A stretch of DNA of 64,000 nucleotides. Source: JL08 sp039969355. Lineage in GTDB: Bacteria > Pseudomonadota > Alphaproteobacteria > Rhodobacterales > Rhodobacteraceae. The stretch covers positions 186,001 to 250,000 of the forward strand of contig JBDVOA010000007.1 of NCBI GenBank assembly GCA_039969355.1, given 5' to 3'. A program made the translations under genes and the position numbers. The notes under the pieces were generated by a model, which saw only the letters and a list, made by a program, of their open reading frames with translations, ran no database searches and was not told the DNA's origin. Positions 24,408-33,398 of this stretch are shown here, piece by piece (within the stretch, counting starts at the first letter, position 1; the number at the start of each line of letters is the position of its first letter).

Positions 24408-24677
24408 CTGTCTGTCCTCCTTCAAATATAAAAAATCGGGCTTTATTCGCAATTTCCTGGGCAATGAAATACCGCGCGAATTGCAGTCCGATCACAACAA
24501 ACAATCAACTATCTTACCATTATACTCCGCCAAACATCACACGAGTTGTACTAGCGATCAAGTTAACTTATTGGTAAGGAAGGTTATAAATTGTGTCAGC
24601 TGATCTCGCCGGGTCCCAGTGCACCTGCAATCTTGCACTTTGAATTATTCGTTGCCGCCTACGCAAAACCCCCAAAC
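24408..24677 (-). promoter_or_regulatory. Promoter region of the peptide-modification operon
   Basis: This AT-rich stretch of about 270 bases separates the P450 stop from the precursor start. On the minus strand an exact TATAAT lies at 24524-24519, about 112 bases upstream of the ATG. A -35 box at 16-18 bases is poor (AACTCG or CAACTC), so an activator may be needed. The leader RNA would be about 105 bases. The ribosome binding site GGAGG lies just before ATG 24407. Confidence 0.45.
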
Positions 24678-25961
24678 TCAGTCCGGCAATGCCGTAATCT
24701 TGAACCTCCGCGATGCGCCGGCCATGGGATCTAATCGGAAACGGGACGCAATTTGGATGCAAATTAGGGTCATTTGGAGAAAAGCCTGTTGGCTCGCAAC
24801 GCACACACGCGGTCCGGCACCAAATGGCATGAAGGTACCGGCGCGCCGGTTTTTTTGGCCCTGTTCCAAGAACCGTTCGGGTCGAAAACATTCGGGTTGC
24901 AGATAGTATCGCGGATCGCGATGCAGCAAGCGGGGGCTTACCCAAACGCCCGTATCGCGCGCGAATTCGTACCCAGCCAGTTCAAAAGGTGAATCCACTT
25001 CGCGGTAGAGGATCGGGGCAGGGGGATCAAGTCGCATAGATTCCTTGAGTGTTGCAAGGCAATAGGACCTGGCGATATTGGCGGTGGCAGCCTTGTCAAC
25101 GGTGCAAAAATGAGCTGCTTCGACTTCTAACTTCGCTCTATGTTTGTTTTCTGCGAGATCACGCCAGAAATTCACCATGCAGAACGGCATGGTGAGGTGG
25201 CCGGCAAAAAGCAGCTGCATGACCTCTCCGAAAACTTCCTCGCGAGTCAGTTTTGCACCGTTGGGTTGCGCACAAGTCAATTCAGTCAGGATGTCTCCGT
25301 GGTCTTCACCGGTCGCGATGCGCCGATCAACAATCTTGGTCACGGCAGTAAAAGCGGCTGGCGCTCTGGGGCGCCTCATTTGCAGCGGTGACACCTCATC
25401 GCGGCTGGGACCGCTGGTGAAATCCTCTCCGTAGGCCATCGAAACGGGCAGTATTCCAGACCGCCCTTCGCCTGGGCCAAAGCCCTCCAATTCTGCATTC
25501 AACACTTGCCGGGCACCGATGCGCGCGGTCAAAAGGCGAAGTTCATGGGTCAGATCGATGTCGGTATCAGGGCGCCATTTGGCCAGCATTTCCTGGGCAA
25601 GCTTTGCCACAACTGGTAGCCGATCCGCCACAGGGCTCGCCCTGAACGCAGGTCTCAGGATCCGCCGCCGCGGGCTCCATCCAGGGCCGTCGATCGTAGT
25701 CAGCCCATCGCCCCAATGCCCGCGATTGGAGTCCTTCACAAATTCGGGTTTGCGCATACTACCTTCTCGCTTGAATAAAAGCTCGCGGATGTGTTCTGCT
25801 CCGTTCACAAGGATGAACGGTGAATGCCCAATGTCAAAACCGGCGATATCGCCAAATGTCTCAGCCAATGTGGAAAGGAAACCATACTTGTCCCTGCGCC
25901 AGTGTTTGGCATTGAGCTTGCCCAAGGTCGCGCCTTTGGGACCGGGAGGTGGCGTGCCCAT
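24678..25961 (-). CDS. Cytochrome P450, atypical I-helix
   Basis: A 427-residue heme protein starting at ATG 25961; the frame extends upstream but family similarity starts at GTPPPGPKG. The P450 signatures are the K-helix ExxR (LKESMRL), the PERF-like FRPERFLEQG, and the heme loop FMPFGAGPRVCVAS with Cys387 as thiolate ligand. The I-helix reads LLFAGHLTMPF, so the acid of the usual acid-Thr pair is replaced by Leu. This may mean altered oxygen activation. It could hydroxylate or cross-link the peptide. Only 35 bases separate its ATG from that of the divergent SagB-type gene. Confidence 0.88.
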   Translation of the reverse strand: MGTPPPGPKGATLGKLNAKHWRRDKYGFLSTLAETFGDIAGFDIGHSPFILVNGAEHIRELLFKREGSMRKPEFVKDSNRGHWGDGLTTIDGPGWSPRRRILRPAFRASPVADRLPVVAKLAQEMLAKWRPDTDIDLTHELRLLTARIGARQVLNAELEGFGPGEGRSGILPVSMAYGEDFTSGPSRDEVSPLQMRRPRAPAAFTAVTKIVDRRIATGEDHGDILTELTCAQPNGAKLTREEVFGEVMQLLFAGHLTMPFCMVNFWRDLAENKHRAKLEVEAAHFCTVDKAATANIARSYCLATLKESMRLDPPAPILYREVDSPFELAGYEFARDTGVWVSPRLLHRDPRYYLQPECFRPERFLEQGQKNRRAGTFMPFGAGPRVCVASQQAFLQMTLICIQIASRFRLDPMAGASRRFKITALPD

Positions 25962-25996
25962 CAGTCGCGGCCCTTTAGTTGACGGGTGTTCTCTCC

Positions 25997-27346
25997 ATGG
26001 ATTTTGACGCGATTGTATTGACGTTCTCTCTGTTGCCGGGGTTGGACGTGTCCGGGAGCGGAAAAGAGGCCTTTGTATCGGTAGCGCAGAGCAGCCACAA
26101 AATGGGTGGCCCACTGGAGTACAGAATTCTCACCCGCCTCGCAAATGGGCGATGTACCGAAGCCCAGTTGGTTGCGTTGCCGGATTTGAAGGCAACGGGT
26201 GTGCAGGCCGTGGAGTGTTGCGCGGCGTTGCTGTTCAAGCTGGATCAACTTGGGTTTCTGGTGCGCACAGTAAACGAAGGTGCGCGCGTGTTGATTTCGA
26301 GCGTACCGAACAGGGCGCATTTGATGCGGCACCCTGAACTGTCCCTGACGGGTCCACTCAGACTTTCGCCGTTTGCCATGCTGCAAGAGCACATGGGAGA
26401 GATGTCTCTTGAGGCACCTGGCGGCTGGGCGCGAGTGACCCTGCACGACCGGGACCTTTTCCCGATTTTGCATGACCTGGCGGCGGGGCGCACTGTCGAG
26501 GAAATTACCGAAGGCTTCGCGACGTGTTCCGTAGGGGCTATCGAAGCTGTACTTGAGATGATGAATTCCTGCAACCTGCTTGATGTACCTGACGGCGCGT
26601 GGCCACGCCATGACATGCTGCTGCACACTCATACGCGTGACGGCTACAGGCGCGGACATCTCGGCAAGACGTCCGGGGGGCGTGTCGTGACCCTCGATCA
26701 ATCTGGACCGGTCATGCAAGCCGACGAGGTCAATACCATTGCGCTTGATCTGCCGCATGAGCAACAATTGCGCAATATCGATCCGAGTTTTGCAGAGGTT
26801 TCTGCGCGACGCCGGTCGGTAAGAAATCAAGGAGTGGTGCCGATTGGCTTTGGGCAATTGTCAGAGTTCCTTTTCCGCACTTTTTTTGAGTCCGATGGGC
26901 ACAGACCCTATCCAAGCGGCGGTGGCTGTCACCCGCTTACACCCTATCTTGTTGTTGATCGATGCGCCGGACTGGCTGCGGGGGTTTATGCTTACGATCC
27001 TGTGCATCACCTGCTCAGGATGGTGGCCGAAACGGAAAACCGCAACCAGAGACTGCTCGACGAGGCCGCAGGGCGGGCTGTCATCACAGCATCGCCACAG
27101 GTTTTGGTGATCCTTGCTGCACGGTTCGATTGCGTGCAGGACATGTACGGTAGCCTAAGTTACAGCCTTATCCTCAAGGAAGTTGGCGCTGTTTTTCAGA
27201 TGGCCATGCTGTCTGGCGCTGCGATGAGGTTGGCCGTCTGCCCATTGGGCAGCGGAGATTCCGTGATGTTTTCTGAGATGGTCGGGGTCGACCCGTTGCA
27301 TATGACATCTGTTGGCGAATTCATTCTGGGATCGCGCGAGGATTAA
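25997..27346 (+). CDS. SagB/ThcOx-type FMN-dependent dehydrogenase
   Basis: A protein of about 449 residues. The C-terminal part is a nitroreductase-fold domain of the SagB/ThcOx group, which oxidises thiazolines and oxazolines to thiazoles and oxazoles using FMN. Visible are SARRRSVRNQGVV, YPSGGGCHPLTPYLVV, GVYAYDPVHHLL and SYSLILKEVGAVFQMAML. The N-terminal ~230 residues resemble the extra winged-helix-like region of larger SagB proteins. I chose ATG 25997 over the in-frame TTG 25979. The gene is divergent from the P450 gene. Its stop overlaps by 4 bases the stop of the convergent malate synthase gene. Confidence 0.88.
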   Translation: MDFDAIVLTFSLLPGLDVSGSGKEAFVSVAQSSHKMGGPLEYRILTRLANGRCTEAQLVALPDLKATGVQAVECCAALLFKLDQLGFLVRTVNEGARVLISSVPNRAHLMRHPELSLTGPLRLSPFAMLQEHMGEMSLEAPGGWARVTLHDRDLFPILHDLAAGRTVEEITEGFATCSVGAIEAVLEMMNSCNLLDVPDGAWPRHDMLLHTHTRDGYRRGHLGKTSGGRVVTLDQSGPVMQADEVNTIALDLPHEQQLRNIDPSFAEVSARRRSVRNQGVVPIGFGQLSEFLFRTFFESDGHRPYPSGGGCHPLTPYLVVDRCAGLAAGVYAYDPVHHLLRMVAETENRNQRLLDEAAGRAVITASPQVLVILAARFDCVQDMYGSLSYSLILKEVGAVFQMAMLSGAAMRLAVCPLGSGDSVMFSEMVGVDPLHMTSVGEFILGSRED

Positions 27347-29490
27347 CCTCCACAAGTGGCCTTTAGCTCCAAACGCCGGGCGTGCAGCACCGGTTCGGTA
27401 TAGCCCGAAGGTTGAATTCGCCCTTCAAACACCAGATCGCAGGCGGCCTTAAACGCGATGCCGTCAAAGCCCGGCGCCATTGGGCAATAGCTTGGGTCAT
27501 CCGCATTCTGCCCGTCAACAACCGCTGCCATTTTGCGCAATGCCGCCATGACCTGCTGATCATCGACCACATGGTGATGCAACCAATTGGCGATGTGTTG
27601 TGCCGATATCCGGCAGGTCGCGCGGTCTTCCATCAGGCCCACATTGTTCAGGTCAGGTACCTTGGAACATCCGACCCCGTGATCGATCCAGCGCACCACA
27701 TACCCCAGTATTCCTTGCGCATTGTTCTCGATTTCAGCCTGCTTCTGTGCATCCGTCCATTTCTGGTAACTAGCTAGCGGGATATCGAGCACGGTATCAA
27801 CATAAGCGCGCCGCCCGCCTGCCTTTAGCTTGTCCTGCACGGCGAAAACATCCACCCGGTGATAGTGCAACGCGTGTAGCGTTGCTGCCGTTGGGCTGGG
27901 TACCCAAGCGCAATTTGCTCCTGCCTTTGGGTGTTCGATCTTCTGTTCCAGCATTGCCGCCATAAGATCAGGCATGGCCCACATGCCCTTGCCAATCTGG
28001 GCCTTTCCTTCAAGTCCACATTCTAGCCCGATATCGACGTTCTGGTTTTCATAGCCGCCAATCCACGCTTTGCGCTTGATGAAGTCTTTGCGGCTGAACG
28101 GGCCAGCTTCCATTGAGGTGTGGATTTCGTCTCCTGTGCGATCCAGAAAGCCGGTGTTGATAAAGGCCACACGCGACTTCGCGGCACGGATACATTCCTT
28201 GAGGTTCACCGACGTGCGACGTTCTTCGTCCATAATTCCCAGCTTCACGGTGTTTTGCGGCAGGCCAAGCGCCGCCTCCACGGCCGAGAATGTTTCGTCC
28301 GCAAACGCCACTTCCTGGGGGCCATGCATCTTCGGTTTGACGACATAGATCGACCCTTGGGTCGAATTTCCACCCTCACGCCCCAGATCGTGCATTGCGA
28401 TTAGCGTGGTGACCATCGCGTCCATCAGGCCCTCAAATGCCTCATTTCCAGAGCTGTCCAGAATCGCAGGGTTGGTCATCAGATGCCCAACGTTGCGCAC
28501 CAGCATAAGAGCCCGGCCCTTGAGGCTTATGTCTTGACCATCCGAGCCGGTATAGGCACGGTCTGCATTCAGCGCGCGGGTGACCTTTTGTCCGGCCTTT
28601 TCAAATGTTTCGGCTAAATCGCCGCGCATTAGGCCAAGCCAATTGTCATAGGCTTGCACCTTGTCCTCAGCATCGACGCAGGCAACGCTGTCTTCGCAGT
28701 CCATGATGACTGAGATCGCCGATTCGATCTGAACATCTGCAAGCCCGGCCTGATCCCTGCTACCGATCATATGTGTACGGTCGAAAACCAGCTCGACATG
28801 CAACGCATTGTTGCACAACAGAATGGCGTCGGGGGATTTAGGGTGCCCGCGATACCCTTTGAATTTTGTCGGGTCCGCCAGAGGCAGGTCGTCAACCAGT
28901 AGGTGTCCGTCGTGAACATGATAACGCCGCGCGTCCGCGTGACTAGTCCCGGCCAGCGGAAAAGCCTCGTCCAGAAAAACTCGCGCCCGGGCCACAACGC
29001 GTGCGCCATGACCTTTGTCATATGCGCCTTTGGCCGGTGGGTTACCCATGGCATCTGTGCCGTAAAGGGCATCATAAAGGCTGCCCCAGCGCGCATTAGC
29101 CGCGTTCAAAGCGTAGCGCGCATTAGTGACGGGAACGACCAGCTGTGGCCCGGGGACCAGCGCAATCTCTTGGTCCACATTGGCGGTATCAATTGCGAAA
29201 TCCTCGCCTTCGGGCAAAAGATATCCGATTTCAGTGAGAAACGCCTTGTAGGCCTCGTGATCATGCGGCGCGCCCCGGTGCGCCATGTGCCAAGCATCAA
29301 TCTGCGATTGCAGCGCGTCTCGTTTTTCCAGCAATGCCTTGTTTTTAGGGCCAAGATCATGAATGAGCTTGCCAAGTCCAGACCAGAAGGCAGCAGCCTT
29401 TACCTCTGTTTCGGGCAGAGCCTTTTCCTCGATGAATTGGGCCAGTAGCGCATCTACCTGTAATCCATTTCTCATAACCCGTTGTGTCAT
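27343..29490 (-). CDS. glcB: Malate synthase G
   Basis: Condenses glyoxylate and acetyl-CoA to malate in the glyoxylate cycle. It is 715 residues long, typical of the monomeric G form. Characteristic segments are NARWGSLYDALYGTDAMG, VIMDCEDSVACVDAEDK, GSIYVVKPKMHGP, IMDEERRTSVNLKECI, and GKGMWAMPDLMAAM. It is a single gene with its own upstream region holding an inverted repeat (29559-29589). Isocitrate lyase is not in the window. Confidence 0.97.
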   Translation of the reverse strand: MTQRVMRNGLQVDALLAQFIEEKALPETEVKAAAFWSGLGKLIHDLGPKNKALLEKRDALQSQIDAWHMAHRGAPHDHEAYKAFLTEIGYLLPEGEDFAIDTANVDQEIALVPGPQLVVPVTNARYALNAANARWGSLYDALYGTDAMGNPPAKGAYDKGHGARVVARARVFLDEAFPLAGTSHADARRYHVHDGHLLVDDLPLADPTKFKGYRGHPKSPDAILLCNNALHVELVFDRTHMIGSRDQAGLADVQIESAISVIMDCEDSVACVDAEDKVQAYDNWLGLMRGDLAETFEKAGQKVTRALNADRAYTGSDGQDISLKGRALMLVRNVGHLMTNPAILDSSGNEAFEGLMDAMVTTLIAMHDLGREGGNSTQGSIYVVKPKMHGPQEVAFADETFSAVEAALGLPQNTVKLGIMDEERRTSVNLKECIRAAKSRVAFINTGFLDRTGDEIHTSMEAGPFSRKDFIKRKAWIGGYENQNVDIGLECGLEGKAQIGKGMWAMPDLMAAMLEQKIEHPKAGANCAWVPSPTAATLHALHYHRVDVFAVQDKLKAGGRRAYVDTVLDIPLASYQKWTDAQKQAEIENNAQGILGYVVRWIDHGVGCSKVPDLNNVGLMEDRATCRISAQHIANWLHHHVVDDQQVMAALRKMAAVVDGQNADDPSYCPMAPGFDGIAFKAACDLVFEGRIQPSGYTEPVLHARRLELKATCGG

Positions 29491-29558
29491 ACGTTGCTCA
29501 TCCTGTTCGCTGGTTCCTGCACTCCATTGACATATTCAAAGTGGCGTGGCTTCACAAA

Positions 29559-29589
29559 CTCAAATATCGTGGTTTTTTCTATATTTGAG
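29559..29589. promoter_or_regulatory. Inverted repeat upstream of malate synthase
   Basis: CTCAAATAT (29559-29567) and ATATTTGAG (29581-29589) form a perfect 9-bp inverted repeat with a 13-base gap that includes a T run. It lies about 70-100 bases before the glcB ATG, as expected for an operator. It might also be a terminator-like hairpin, but no gene ends beside it. Confidence 0.5.
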
Positions 29590-29676
29590 ATACTTCCCTG
29601 ATGTTTTGGATTATCTTATCTGAATCGATGGTCCTTTGAATTTCCATCGCATTCTGCTGCGAGGAACCGCCTGACA

Positions 29677-30222
29677 CTACCAGCATTGTTCATACCCAAA
29701 TCCCCAGCGCCACGGCAAACCGGTGCAGGGTCCGCCGCCAGCGCGCACAGACAAATACATCAGCCGCGCCACACCGTTATAGGCCCAGCGAACATCTTCC
29801 GGCTCTGCATCGTAAAACCCGGTTTCGGCTCGGCTGTCGCCCTCTGATATGACGCAAGCCTCCAGCGCGATGTCTGCAGTCAGGCGCGCAGCGTAGCTGG
29901 CCTCCGGAACCGGATCAGCACCTCCGGTGTGATATGCACGATCGTGGGTGACGCAGCAGCCCTCCCAAGGAGGGATCGCTTCGTGAATATCGGAAAAGGC
30001 AGGGAAGGTATTGGCGATCAGCCGCCACGCGTCAGAAAGACCACCGCTACACCCGTCCGTATCGAACGGCGAAAGGGTTGCATCTTGCGCTTCACGCACA
30101 GTGCGCAAAGCTTCATGGGCCGGCAATTCGATCTGACGCTGGAGGCCTTTGTCTTGGGGTGCGGCAATGGTGGGTAGGAAAGCTAACACCTGAACAGCCA
30201 AGGCAAATCTACGGGCTGGCAT
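29677..30222 (-). CDS. Secreted phospholipase A2-like protein
   Basis: A 181-residue protein with a probable signal peptide (ending near FLPTIAA). It contains the phospholipase A2 active-site pattern CCxxHDxxY: WEGCCVTHDRAYHTGG at about residues 86-101. Before that, DGCSGG resembles the calcium-binding loop. His and Asp of the catalytic pair are present, as are several more Cys (CVISEG, GPCTG, EQCW) that could form disulfides. Family members hydrolyse the sn-2 ester of phospholipids. Its ATG lies inside the 3' end of the GDPD gene (14-base overlap), so the two are coupled. The remaining sequence is divergent, so activity is not certain. Confidence 0.7.
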   Translation of the reverse strand: MPARRFALAVQVLAFLPTIAAPQDKGLQRQIELPAHEALRTVREAQDATLSPFDTDGCSGGLSDAWRLIANTFPAFSDIHEAIPPWEGCCVTHDRAYHTGGADPVPEASYAARLTADIALEACVISEGDSRAETGFYDAEPEDVRWAYNGVARLMYLSVRAGGGPCTGLPWRWGFGYEQCW

Positions 30223-32047
30223 CGCGGTAATTCTCTTGGTTCATTTGAACACCAACAACGTCGGCTAACAAAAGCAGAAACCGTTCTGCCGTGCTAAGCT
30301 CGGCCCTGATTTCAAGAACGTGACGCGCCAATGCCGGTTCGTCGGTAATAATGCCATCAACCCCGCGCGACATCATCTTGGACATGTCCAGGGGATCGTT
30401 GATTGTCCAAACGTAAATGTCCTTTCCCTGCGCGTGCACGTTATCGATCAATGACTGCGACACACTTGCGCCGCTCACTGCGACGAAGTCCGCATTCAAA
30501 CGAGCTAGGTTGCCGATTGCCGTTGCAGCCAGAACGCCTGCTGACCAGTCGGGTCTGAGTTCTTTCATTTTCTCTACCGCAGGGTATTTTAAAGACATCG
30601 TTGCAATGTCTTGAACCATGTCGGTTTCCTCTACAATTGAAATTACCCGGTTTTCCAAATCGATATCGTGGCCATAGTATTTTAGTTCTATCAGCACTTT
30701 GGATTTTCCCTTTGCCGCATCCAGAACATCACGCAGCAAGGGTGTTCTTTCTTGTGCATACTGTGCGTCAAACCAGGTGCCGATGTCGATGTTGGCCAAA
30801 TCGTCCATGGTGGCGTCCCAGACTTTCAGATCAACCTGCGACAGTTTCATGAAGTCGCTGTCATGCACTACAACAACCTGATTGTCCGCAGTCTCCTGTA
30901 CATCAATTTCAACCCAGTCAGCACCGTCTTCTATCGCTTTGTGGACCGATGCCATAGTGTTTTCCGGCCGGTCACCCGCGGCACCGCGATGCGCGATGAT
31001 CAGGACTGTGTCACTAGTCTTAATCCGGTCTATCAACGCCATGCCGGACACAATGCCGAGGGCACTGGCGCCCAGTATTGCTATTGCTACCCATCGTAAC
31101 GAAACCGACTGCGGCATCTGTTGCGAACGGGTCAATCTATGTTCGCGGTCAGGGTCGAAAAGATCATAGAGCAGAAAAGCCAGCGCACCATTTGAAAGCG
31201 AGGTCAGGATGATCCCGGCCAGTGACCAAAGCGAAACGCTAAGCACAACAACAAGCAATATGGATTGGAGCGATTCCGTCTCGTTGGAAATGAGCCGAAA
31301 GGCGAGGCCTGCAACGACAGTCAGCAGTGAAGCTGCTGCCAGATATAGTGCCAGCCAGGCAACCACCTGCTTTAATAGGGGTAGACGGTGACCGGTCATC
31401 AGCTGCGTGCTCGCCGAAAACGCCTTGTTTGGGCTGGCGCCATCAAACAGGACCAGATGCAGCGAAACGGCCCACGCCAATAACCGATTAAGCAGAATGA
31501 TGATAAGCGCGATCACGATTGCGGCGATCAGGGAGGCTGCAAGCAAAAATTCTGGCGGGCGGGCGGACAGGTAATAGTTGATGTCAAATTCAGTCAGGTA
31601 GCGCTGCGCGATAAAGAGCCCTGTAATTACAAATGGCGCAGCAATTGCGGTGACGCGAATGATCAACAGAGCGGAGTAGATGAAAAGAGGCTTCAATCGA
31701 CCAATGAGTGCCATTACGCCAACGCGGAGCGCTCGCCAGACACCGGGTATTTCATTGTGGATCAGCACGGTGATAAGCGTAAATCCAAGTACCGAAGTCA
31801 AAATCATGAAACTCAGAACGGCAAGAACCGCAACGCCCCCCACTGGCGTTAGCAGGAATCGCGCGATATCTTGATCCGTTAATGCGCTTTGGCTCGACAG
31901 AGAGACGGCAAGATTTGTCAATAGGCCAAGGGCGGGAGTTAATAGGCCAAAAGCGATCAACTGAAAGGCTAACACTGCAGCAGTTATGCTTATCTTTATG
32001 GTCCAGGCCCGCTTATAAGCGGAAACAACTGCTTGTATCGTCTTCAT
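30209..32047 (-). CDS. Membrane-anchored glycerophosphodiester phosphodiesterase
   Basis: About 612 residues from ATG 32047; a TTG at 32065 would add 6. The first ~320 residues form a multi-helix membrane domain (GDPD_memb type). The C-terminal ~260 residues are the GDPD barrel, with IIAHRGAAGDRPENT, WVEIDVQETADNQVVVVHDSDF, the Lys segment VLIELKYYG, and IYVWTINDPLDM near the end. It hydrolyses glycerophosphodiesters to glycerol-3-phosphate and an alcohol. It overlaps the phospholipase A2-like gene, which suggests stepwise phospholipid breakdown at the envelope. Confidence 0.9.
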   Translation of the reverse strand: MKTIQAVVSAYKRAWTIKISITAAVLAFQLIAFGLLTPALGLLTNLAVSLSSQSALTDQDIARFLLTPVGGVAVLAVLSFMILTSVLGFTLITVLIHNEIPGVWRALRVGVMALIGRLKPLFIYSALLIIRVTAIAAPFVITGLFIAQRYLTEFDINYYLSARPPEFLLAASLIAAIVIALIIILLNRLLAWAVSLHLVLFDGASPNKAFSASTQLMTGHRLPLLKQVVAWLALYLAAASLLTVVAGLAFRLISNETESLQSILLVVVLSVSLWSLAGIILTSLSNGALAFLLYDLFDPDREHRLTRSQQMPQSVSLRWVAIAILGASALGIVSGMALIDRIKTSDTVLIIAHRGAAGDRPENTMASVHKAIEDGADWVEIDVQETADNQVVVVHDSDFMKLSQVDLKVWDATMDDLANIDIGTWFDAQYAQERTPLLRDVLDAAKGKSKVLIELKYYGHDIDLENRVISIVEETDMVQDIATMSLKYPAVEKMKELRPDWSAGVLAATAIGNLARLNADFVAVSGASVSQSLIDNVHAQGKDIYVWTINDPLDMSKMMSRGVDGIITDEPALARHVLEIRAELSTAERFLLLLADVVGVQMNQENYRDASP

Positions 32048-32183
32048 TCCACTACTATCCGGCAAAGCGAATTATCTGCCAATGAGAATTCAATTCGACT
32101 CGTGTTCAGCGTAGGCCATGATCCGCCTCTAAAACATGTCGTCGGTTCCGCTGGGCTGCGCGCGGCGCGACTGAACCGCCTGT

Positions 32184-33398
32184 TCATGCAATCGCCGCTT
32201 GTCGGGAACGCCCACGCATCATCAGCATCACAACAATCGCAATATTCAGCGCATTCCACGCGATGCCGTTAAGGAATGCCGCTTGATACGATCCGGTGAG
32301 GTCATAGATCCATCCTGTCATCCATCCCCCCAACGCCATCCCCAGGATGGTCATCATCATCACAAATCCTACTCTTGCGCCTGCCTCTCTTGCTGGCATG
32401 TATTCCCTTACGATCAGAGCATAGCTTGGTACGATTCCGCCTTGCGATAGACCAAAGATCAGGCTGACCAAATATAGGGAAACTAAAGTGTCATAGGGCA
32501 GATATAGAAACAGGGCGATGCATTGCAGGCCGGATCCGATCAGCAGTGTCATCATGCCGCCCAATTGGTCCGCCAAAACGCCGGAGATGACCCGAGAAAC
32601 GACGCCGCCCAATAACATAAGTGACAACATTTCCGCACCTACCGCCGGCCCGTATCCAAGCCCAACGCAATAAGAAACAATATGGACTTGCGGCATGGAC
32701 ATCGCCACACAACAGCCGATTCCGGCCAATCCCAGAAGATACTGCAATGTTCGGGGCGAGAATCCGGTGCTGCGGGCCCTGAGCGTCGCATCGGCTTGCG
32801 CTTTGCCATGTGCCTCTTCTGGTACGCGTCGCCTCAGAAGAAATGCCAACGGAATGATCGCCACGACCGAAACCAAAGCAAGCGTTACGTAGACACTGCG
32901 CCAACCACTCTCAGCCAGCATATCGGCAAGGAGGGTCGGCCAGATCGCGCCAGATAGGTAATTGCCGCTTGCCACCAACGCGACGGCAATGCCACGGCGG
33001 CGCAGAAACCAGTGCGAGATATCTGCAATCAACGGGCCAAACCCGACGGCAGTGCCTAAACCAAGCAAAAGGTGCGCGACAGACAACATCAAAATTGAAC
33101 CTGAAACTGTCGCCCACAAGTAGGCCAGCGAAATGGCAAACGCTGACCCGATCAACGCGTGCGTAACCCCGAACCGGTCTACCATGCGGCCTACCAGCAG
33201 GTTTCCAAATGCGAAACCGACCATAGTCAGCGTGTAGGGTATCGACGCGACAGCGCGTCCGGCACCAAATTCCGCCTCAAGCGCGGGCATGATAATAATA
33301 ACCGCCCACATGCCGACATTCGCAACCGTCGCAATCGCCAACGTGACCAGAAGCCTTCCCCAGGAATACCGACTGTCATGAATGTTGGTTGCTGTCAT
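32184..33398 (-). CDS. MFS transporter
   Basis: A 404-residue inner-membrane protein with about 12 hydrophobic segments and major-facilitator signatures: GNLLVGRMVDRFG after helix 2, and DQLGGMMTLLIGSGLQ in the second half. The general shape resembles monocarboxylate or oxalate:formate antiporter-like members. The substrate cannot be told. The central loop (about residues 195-210, RRRVPEEAHGKAQAD) is typical of the half-to-half linker. It is divergent from the Hint-domain gene. Confidence 0.88.
   Translation of the reverse strand: MTATNIHDSRYSWGRLLVTLAIATVANVGMWAVIIIMPALEAEFGAGRAVASIPYTLTMVGFAFGNLLVGRMVDRFGVTHALIGSAFAISLAYLWATVSGSILMLSVAHLLLGLGTAVGFGPLIADISHWFLRRRGIAVALVASGNYLSGAIWPTLLADMLAESGWRSVYVTLALVSVVAIIPLAFLLRRRVPEEAHGKAQADATLRARSTGFSPRTLQYLLGLAGIGCCVAMSMPQVHIVSYCVGLGYGPAVGAEMLSLMLLGGVVSRVISGVLADQLGGMMTLLIGSGLQCIALFLYLPYDTLVSLYLVSLIFGLSQGGIVPSYALIVREYMPAREAGARVGFVMMMTILGMALGGWMTGWIYDLTGSYQAAFLNGIAWNALNIAIVVMLMMRGRSRQAAIA

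Noticed and set aside
24408..24464. Upstream extension of the precursor reading frame (start at 24464)
   Set aside because: The ribosome binding site GGAGG fits ATG 24407, and the added residues do not resemble the NHLP leader.
18657..27346. PEARL (peptide aminoacyl-tRNA ligase) or lantibiotic pathway
   Set aside because: No LanB-like dehydratase or ligase gene was found; the enzymes present are YcaO, SagB-type, halogenase, P450 and FAD monooxygenase.
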